The notes under the pieces: model-generated | Told to the model about the DNA's origin: nothing | Seen by the model: the letters and a program-made list of their open reading frames with translations, nothing else | The model's database searches: none | DNA from: Arcuatula senhousia | Taxonomy: Eukaryota > Mollusca > Bivalvia > Mytilida > Mytilidae | DNA: 64,000 bases | Reading direction: 5' to 3' | Assembly: GCA_963971305.1 (NCBI GenBank) | Contig: OZ020303.1 | Coordinates: forward strand, 64,232,867-64,296,866 | Shown here: piece by piece, positions 48,901 through 57,900 of the stretch | Layout: the number at the start of each line of letters is the position of its first letter | Position numbering within the stretch: the first letter of the stretch is position 1 | Position numbers and translations under genes: made by a program

Positions 48901-51900
48901 TACAGCTAGTCTTTTTACCGTTACCATTGTGTTCATTGTTGTTCCTCCTGTGGTTTGCATTGTTGTTGCGGTTTCTCTTAGAAATTCCGGCGTGGAAGCT
49001 TGCGGTAGGTTTAGCTTGGTCTCGGGTACATGAATCATCATTAATTGCTTCCTCGATTGATATCTCTTGTTGCAAAGCAGTTCTAAGTTTGTCTAATGTC
49101 CAGTCATCACTCTTGTTTTCCTTTGTGATACTTCGTTTAACATCGACGGGGAGTTTGCCAAGGATAATGGGGATAAGCATCGATCCATACATTTCCTGAG
49201 GTTGTCCCAAAGACTCCAAACCGCGGATGTAAGATTCAGTTGTATCAAGGAAGTTGCGCAAGCTTTCGAGGGTGTTAAATGGTGCTGGTAGTTCAAGTAG
49301 CGCTTTCATATACGCGTTAACAACTTTGTGTTTTTGCCCATAACGGCGAGTCAATAGATCAATTGCTTTGTTGTAGTTATCATTTGACAGAGTCAGACCA
49401 TTTATTACGTTCATAGCTTCTGCTTGCAATAGTGATTGAAGATAACTGAATTTCTGGACTGCGGTTAGCGTGTTGTTGTTGTGAACTGTAGTTTCGAAAT
49501 TGTCCCAGAAGTACTGCCATTGAAGAACATCGCCGGAAAAGTTTGGTAAGGACAGTTTTGGCAATCTATGATTTTGAGTAGAAGATGAACCTGTATGCGA
49601 GTAACTACGGTCAAAATCTGACGGAACTTGGCGTGAATCATGGGTGTCTACATGGTTTTGCATGGGTTCTACGTAACTTGAACTTTGTTGCTCATGTGTA
49701 TTTTCTTGGTGGCTATCTTGTGTTCTGATATGCTGATTAGCGTTTGTGTTGTTAGCGGTCCTGTTTTGCGATGCATCTTTTGAGTTTTGTATCATTTTTT
49801 TGTAGCGGCGTAAGTTTATTACTAGATCTAAATCATACTCATCTGCATCCGTCATCTCTGTGTTGATATCTTCATCAGCAGCATTGTCTATTATTTCTCC
49901 GTCCAGTTTCTGGATTACACTCTGTTTCTTCTCTATAGCTTCGATGATCGGGCCTGCTAGTTCAATGTCAAATTCTGGTTGATTGTTCAGATCTTCTAGC
50001 TTCTTGAAGTATCTCGTCACGGCAGCTCGATTTGCTCCTCTGGTTGACTTCATCCTCGTTGCATCCATCTCAAATCCTGGTCATATGGTACCAATGTCGT
50101 GGACGTATAGTGTTAGTACAGTTGCGTTGTGTTTGGGTTGAGTATTTCAGGTTCTAATTGAGAGGAAAAGACTTGTGTATACAACAACATTTAATGGAGG
50201 ACCGCAATCTGACGTTTTTACATAGATACTACGTTTACACATAGAAACACGGTACAATGACGTTACAAAAACTGCATAGCGCTTACTGACGTTCACTTTG
50301 TTCCCGCGGTATATAAAAGGCATTACATAATGATTCTCAACATACTCAAATATCAAAATTGGTTTGTTTTACACCAAAATTTGTGTATGTATAGCTGGAT
50401 GTCTGTGTTAAAAGAGAAAATATTTGATTATGGTGTATAAATGAATATTCAAGTACCATATCAAAAACAACCTAAATCAGTGATTTTTGGCCGGATTTCA
50501 CTAGTGAAAATCCGGGTTATAAAATGGTGAATGTCGGGCGGGCGGCGGGCGGGCGGGTGGACGGCGGGCGGGGAAAATACTTTCGTAACAGTTTTCTCAG
50601 CAACTACTTATCACAGCCTCTTGATATTTGGTATGCAGCATCAGCATGGGCTCCCATAAGGTGGGATTCAATTTCAGGTCTGTCGCTCACCTACTTCCTG
50701 TTTACCGCCTTAGTTAATTTTTGACATAAATGTCCAATTATAGAAAATTTTCGTAACAGTTTTCTCAGCAACTACAAATCACAGCATCTTGATATTTGGT
50801 ATGCAGCATCAGTATGGGCTCCCATAAGGTGGGATTTGATTTCAGGTCTGTCGCTCACCTACTTCCTGTTTACCGACTTAGTTAATTTTTGACATAAATG
50901 TCCAATTATAGAAAGTTTTCGTAACAGTTTTCTCAGCAACTACTAATCACAGCCTCTTGATATTTGGTATGCAGCATCAGTATGGGCTCCCATAAAGTGG
51001 GATTCGATTTCAAGTCTGTTGCTCACCTACTTCCTGTTTACCGACTTAGTTAATTTTTGACATAAATGTCCAATTAAAGAAAGTTTTCATAACAGTTTTC
51101 TCAGCAACTACTAATCTCAGCTTCTTGATATTTGGTATGAAGCATCAGCATGGGCTCCCATAAGGTGGGATTTGATTTCAGGTCTGTTGCTCACATACTT
51201 CCTTTTTACTGACTTGGTTAATTTTTGACATAAATGTCCAATTAAAGAAAGTTTTCATAACAGTTTTCTCAGCAACTACTAATCTCAGCTTCTTGATATT
51301 TGGTATGAAGCATCAGTATGGGCTCCCATAAGGTGGAATCTGATTTCAGGTCTGTGGCTCATATACTTTATACTTTCTTTGAAACGAAATCCGGCCATTT
51401 CTGTTTTTGACCCATTTTTCACTTTTTGCCCAAATGACTTGTTTTTCAGTCACAATTTTGTGATTTTCTATGTGGCGCCACCCCTCGCCCATCGAAATTT
51501 TTGTTGAAATATGAAGAAAATGATGTATTTATAAAATTTAAGCAAAAATATTTATGGGCGAGAGGTGGCGCCCATGTCATTTTCACCAAAAACTAGGTGG
51601 AAAATTGTGAAATTTAGCTGAAATTAGCATATTTTCAATTTTAACTTCACTTTATGACGTCATTACAACGTCACAAGTAAAGAAAACTTTAAAATTAATT
51701 TTGTTTTGTAACAAGTAATCATTCTAGACTACTTGGCCACAAAAATCTTATCTCACAAATGAATTTGAAAAAATTCCCCGATTTAGGGCCAAATATGAGG
51801 GTTCCTGGCTTTAGTCCTTTTGCAAGTTTACAGATTATACCATTATATCAGGTTAACTTAATTGGTTAATGTTTTAAAACTTTTTGCTTAAGCGTCTCTG

Positions 51901-54900
51901 GTGAGTCCTGAATTGGCATATTAACGGCTCCAAACGGATTTCATTGTTGTCTTGGTGTCGTGTTTCTGTAATTTGTACTTGTAAATGGCATACCGGGTAT
52001 TGTTTTGTATTCAAGTTTCACCCTCTTTGAGATTTGCAGTTTTTATGTTGGCTACAGTATTTAATTTCTTGGTTTCCCTTCCTCGGGTTTATTGACTATT
52101 AACTTATATGTTTTAGATCCGTGTGGTGAAATATTTAGATTCCCCTTTTTAAAACGCATGGACGATTCGTTTAGACCAAAAAGTTCCCCAACATGGCTGT
52201 CAAAAGAAGAATGCCACGACGAAAAAATGAAATCAGACGCCAAATATAACTTTTCGTCCACCCACCAACAGAGCGGGGAATCTTGGCACGAATTCATACC
52301 AAGTAAAGAATCATTAATGCCAGATGTTGCCGATAGAATTGAAACAGAAGTTTATCGTTTGGATGCACCAAAATCAACTACAACATCGAAGCACAGTTTG
52401 GGAAAGGGCACGTTACTAGAGGAAAACATTAAAAGTGAAAATCCATTTGATTCCGTATCTACCGAGTTACCGCGTGTTTCCATCGAAACTCGACCATCTT
52501 CAATGTTGAGTGAAACCAAGTCAACCCATGAGTATGGGGCAGATTATGTAACAATCAACAAATTCCTAGCTAAGAAGAAAATGGAACAGGAAACCATGAT
52601 TTCGAGGTCTTTCAGCATCGATTATACAGTTGGTTCTAAGATTGAAGGAAGGCGAAAGACATCTTCACTAGAAAGAAGCCTCAAATCTAAAACAGCGAGT
52701 GCGTCCAACATGGAAAAGTCAATGCTAAACATGGCTAAGCAACACTTACAGAAAAACCAGTCCCTTACTAATAAAAAGTACTCTGATGGACAGTTGATAT
52801 CAAAGCTGCCGTATTTGAAAGATCAAACCCTAAAACCCGAAAAGAAAACGAGAACATATAGGAATGTTCTGGATAAGTAAGTTGCATAGTGATGCCGGAT
52901 ATTTATATTTATCCGGTCAAAATTTAATGTAAAAAGTACTTAATCTCATAAAACTTGGCTTACATTGTATACATAGCATATCATAGAATAACAATAGGTT
53001 TCACTTCGGACTCGTAAATACTAATCTAATAAAATTTTACTGCTTCTGCATCAATGTGCAACCAAACAGAAGACTAAGGGATTATATAGAAATTTCTTTA
53101 AAAATCTTATTTGAATAGTTTATTTACTTATAAACGTGTAGAAAGTTTATATTTTTTTATTGCAGTATAATTACATTACCTTTACATTATAACATATTGC
53201 GAGCTTTTGATTGGACAAAACCTTTTCTAGTTTGACTTTTATTTCCCAATGAAAGTCAGCGGCGCGTGCAATGTTAATTGATCTATTTGAACTTTAATTG
53301 ACCCGGTCGCCGGAACTACTTTTTTGACCTAGTTCAATAAAATGAATGGACAGGTGCTTGTTGTATAGTCGTGTTGCGATTGTAAACAAATGCCGTAACT
53401 AACGGACACTTTCTTTCAAATTAAAATCGTGTGTTTTATGTTTAAAAAATATTTATATAAATAAAATAAAAAAATAAAATAATTATGAGGTCCTTTCTAA
53501 CCAGATTTCTAAAACATTTTCTGTTCAAAGATTATACGTAACGGAAGTGTTTATGTCGTCTGCATATTTGTAAACAAGCAACATGTCCAAAGACTATTTG
53601 GCAAACATGTTTAAAGAATTGGAGGATACCCCCGAATATCCTCCATTGGAAATTCCTTCATCTTTTCACATTGAAGTCCCCCCATCTCCAGAATCTGATA
53701 ACACTTTTACCTCTAGCACTGATGATGAACTTTTGTTTGCCAATGCATTGATTGAGACAATGGAACCATTGACAAGGGCTGACCCAGAGGCAACACAACC
53801 ATATGTTGGAGGTTCTACATACACTCAGCCTACACAAGTTAACGTTGCTTACAACTACACTCAGCCTACACAAGTTAATGTTGCTAACAACTACGTATAC
53901 ACTCGGCCTACACAAGTTAACGATGCTATCAACTGGTCTGCAAACCTAGATGAAGCCACACAGCCTTACATGTTCACCACTCAAACACTGCTACCTGGGT
54001 TAGTTGTAAATGTATTTTACAAATCTATAAAACTAGCATTTTTGTATTAGTAAATATTTTATCCTTGATCTATCACAATTAAAAAAAAAAGTTAATATAT
54101 TTATAAAGCAATATTTGAGTTTTATGGCGCCTGAAAAGGTACATGTAAGCACATCAAACATCTAATGGATCACAATACATACGACATTAGACATTTATGG
54201 TCCCTCAAAGGGCAATGATTATACAAATACAAGAATTGGAAGTTATTGACTGAAAATGAACTACTGACATAATCCTATGCGGGGCCACTAGACAATCTGC
54301 CCAACTTTGCGCCAGCTACATTTTTGTATGTTTTAGTGTCTAGGGAAGGAATCGAACCTTCATACATAGGACTGTGTCAGAGCTATCCATTTTCCATGGC
54401 CCCTGCTTTGAATTGTCTATAAAACTGCCCCAAATAAAACAAATATTTAACCATATCTATGAAGGTCTTTCACTTTTAAGGTTATAATTATACAATGAAT
54501 GCAATATTTTTGAGTTTTATTGGTGTGTAAAAGCGTGGACCTAAGCACATTTTTAATGAAGCGCGGTAGCGCTTCATGTTGAAAATGTGCGCAAAGGTCC
54601 ACGCTTTTACACACCAATAAAACTCAAAAATATTGCATTCATTGTATATAATTACATTCCAATCATATATATTAAATACTTGCACGAAAAAATTACACAA
54701 AATGCATGGTTTATGTTTTTTAAATTACTCCGCGCAAGTCGTTGTCAAGGAAGCACATGCTGTTGAGTTTTATACAGAAATAAAACTTAACTATTAACCA
54801 ATTAAAATCCTCGTTATAAACAAGAATGTAATTATTAATCATATATTACTTATACAATATATCTTATTTCATACATGTAGCAACCACCAACAGCTGAGTT

Positions 54901-57900
54901 CAGTCACTTCTGAACCTCCTGCTAAACGCTTCAAGTTTGTAGAAGAAGAGGACCTAAAAAATCTTCAAGAAAACTTCCACCAGTCGAAAGCAACGAAACA
55001 AAACACCAAATGGGGTGTTAAGCTATTCCAAGGTGTGTTATACATTTTTTACATGTCCTTGTTGGGACAAACTCTTTTCAAATCTAAAATAAATCATACA
55101 TCAGTGTGAATGTTGTACAATTTTTAACTGTATTGTATTCATGGTCTTATTGAAGGCTGTTTTCCATTGTGGATTTTCAAATTACATGTACCATTTATAT
55201 ACAAAAATGTTTTGTAGATTCTGGTTATATTGTATAAACTTATCCACTTCTCATTCATGTGTTTTTTGATGTTTCAATGGTGTGTAAAACTGTGGACTGT
55301 AGTACATTTTTAATGAAGCTTGCTAGCACCCTTAGGAATAAATAACCTCATTATAATGAGGCTACAACATGTAGCTAGCACGCTTCATTAAAAATGTGCT
55401 ATGGTTAACGGTTTTACATGCCAATGAAACATCAATGTCATCAAAATACAAATATTCAATTGTAATAATTACATTTTTAATGTTTTGGGGGTTTTCTTTC
55501 TATGGTGTGTGTGTTAATATGCATTTGTAAGGTCATGGCTAGGGTCATGTGAAGCAAGTGACATTTCATCGAGTTATGAAGACTAATTAAATCGGGCAAT
55601 TAAAACAAATAGAATTACCGCATTTTCATTTAATTATATGTACAGTACATGTATTGAATGCAGCGAAAATAAAATTAAAAAAATTACAAAATGTACTTAA
55701 TTCAGTACAAATTAAATGTACTGTACTGTACCTGTCATTTTTTTTCCAGAATGGCACTTAGAAACACATGGATATTTGATGTCGTTTGATGAGATTACTA
55801 AAAGTGAATTAAATGAAAAGTTAAGGCATTTTTACCTCGGAGCCAGGCCAAAAAACCCAGAAAAGCGTGCTACATCCATGTCTAAAGAACATGCAAACAT
55901 CTACCATAAAAACACGTTAAAAAACATCAGGGCAGCCTTGAACCGACACTTAAAAGACATCGGCCAAGACTATGACATTGTTAAGGACAAGGAATTTAAG
56001 CCCAGCAATGTTATATTAGATTCCACATTGAAAATGATGGTTTCTTCAGGGTTATCAAGGCCTACAAAGCATAAACAGATTATAAGTCCACATGATTTAG
56101 AGGCCATAAGTGCATATCTTTTTGTTGATTTTGAATACCCCATAAGGCTTAGATTAAAGGTTTGGTACGTTTTGGCAATACATTTTGTATCTAGAGGACT
56201 GGAGTTTCATCATCAACTTAATTTGAATTCGTTTGACTACCACCATGATGCTGATGGCGATGAGTTCGTTACAATCAACCATGAAACCAGACAAAAAACC
56301 GTTCAAGGAGGTATCATTAGTGAGGAGGCCTCTACTGATAAAGCCATGTATGCAGCCGATGATAGCACTAATCCGATTTACTGCCCAGTTCGCGCTCTTA
56401 AGAAATTGATTGCTAAAACTGATCCAAATGCTTCCAGTCTATTCAATCGGATGGCCAAGGACATTGATGTAAATACCCACACAATATGGTACACTAGACA
56501 GGCCCTGGCAAAACGCACGTACAGTGGATTTATGGCAGAGCTCTGCCAAAATGCCAAATGTTCATCAACATACACAGCACACTGCCTGAGAGCTACTGCA
56601 ATAAGCTGCATGAGCGATGATGGTCACGAGTTAAGACATATAATGTACATGTCTGGGCACCGCAATGAAGCCTCAATAAGAAGCTACAACCGGGGCTGTT
56701 CAATGCCGCAAAAAAAGGCACTGAGCAATACTCTGTCAAGGATGGCCACCGGCAAGGCACAAAAACCCACGGCAACAGCTATTAACTTAAAGCCTACCCT
56801 GGAAATCGTTCCGTCAGCAACAGCTTACGAAGGTCCTGCTACCGCAAATGCTAGAGATCTGTGTCTGTCGCAGTCATCGTCAAGAAACACATCGGTGCTT
56901 AACAACGCAGGAATACTTAACAATTCAATGTTCACTGGCTGTACATTCCATCTAAGTCTACCGGATGTACACAAACCATAACGTTTTACACGCCGCGTGT
57001 AACACATGTTGTACTTTAAATAATCGTGTGAAGGTCTCATTTGAAACGTACTTTGACAATCATTCGTTGTAATCCTTTTGAAACGTTCTACTTCAATCAC
57101 TCGTTGTTTCTTTGTTATCGAAAACTTGTTTTTGTCGTTTTGAAATTGTTTTCGTTGATTGATTATTCCGTAAAGAATAAATTATTATAACCTGTTATAA
57201 ACACGTTGTTGTGGTCATTCGTCCAGTTGTCATATTACTACGCGGAGGAGATACGCCTCTTCAACACGCCCCTTTTAATGAAAAAAAAAATACCAACTTT
57301 GTTTTAAATATTGATTGATTATATATTTAAGCTTCATATCATATTGTTAATGAAATGTAATTATAAGTATTGAATGCGATTTTTTGTAGTTTTATTGGTG
57401 TGTAAAAGCGTGGACCTTTGCACATTTTTAACATGAAGCGCTACCGCGCTTCATTAAAAATGTGCTTCGGTCCACGCTTTTACACACCAATAAAACTACA
57501 AAAAAGCGCATTCAATCCTTATTTATTCGTGATTTTTTTAATTCAAAAGCAAACCATCTGTTTTAACACTAGCTTTACATATTACTCCCTCCACGGACAA
57601 GTAACTTACACATGTAAATAACCCTACTTAAAGACCACAAAGACTACGAAAAGTTCTTTTGCATTTGCCTGAGATACTAGTTATTAAACTTTAGTTTTCA
57701 TTTTCTCAGCATTTGGTAATACTGTTTTATGTTTTGCAAATAAAAACCATGGACGTATCAATTAATCAACCTTGAGGTATACTTGATTTCCGAAATTCGA
57801 AATGATAGACGGACGAACGGACACCGTATTTACACCAACATTCGCAGGCAGCATAAAACATGGTCTGTAAATGTCTATTTGAAGGTTCGTAAGGCCGTTA

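Larger units (their letters stand above)
44301..50342 (-). mobile_element. Complete BEL/Pao LTR retrotransposon
   Basis: Two 248-bp LTRs (44301-44548 and 50095-50342) flank a single long frame on the minus strand. The LTRs look identical by eye, which implies recent insertion. LTR termini are TGTTGAG...ACGACA and the target duplication appears to be 4 bp (TACT). Inserted into the TIR element above, in intron 8 of the plus-strand gene and antisense to it. Confidence 0.88.
44256..51820. mobile_element. TIR element interrupted by BEL/Pao
   Basis: Inverted ends of 36 bp (44256-44291 and 51785-51820; 33 of 36 match, e.g. CATATTTGGCCCT / AGGGCCAAATATG). Removing the BEL/Pao insertion leaves about 1.5 kb, including the 168-bp tandem array at 50489-51396. 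No transposase frame is visible and no clear target duplication. Confidence 0.6.

Noticed and set aside
54488..54700. Frames inside the foldback palindromes
   Set aside because: Both strands give related frames because the sequence is palindromic; not genes.
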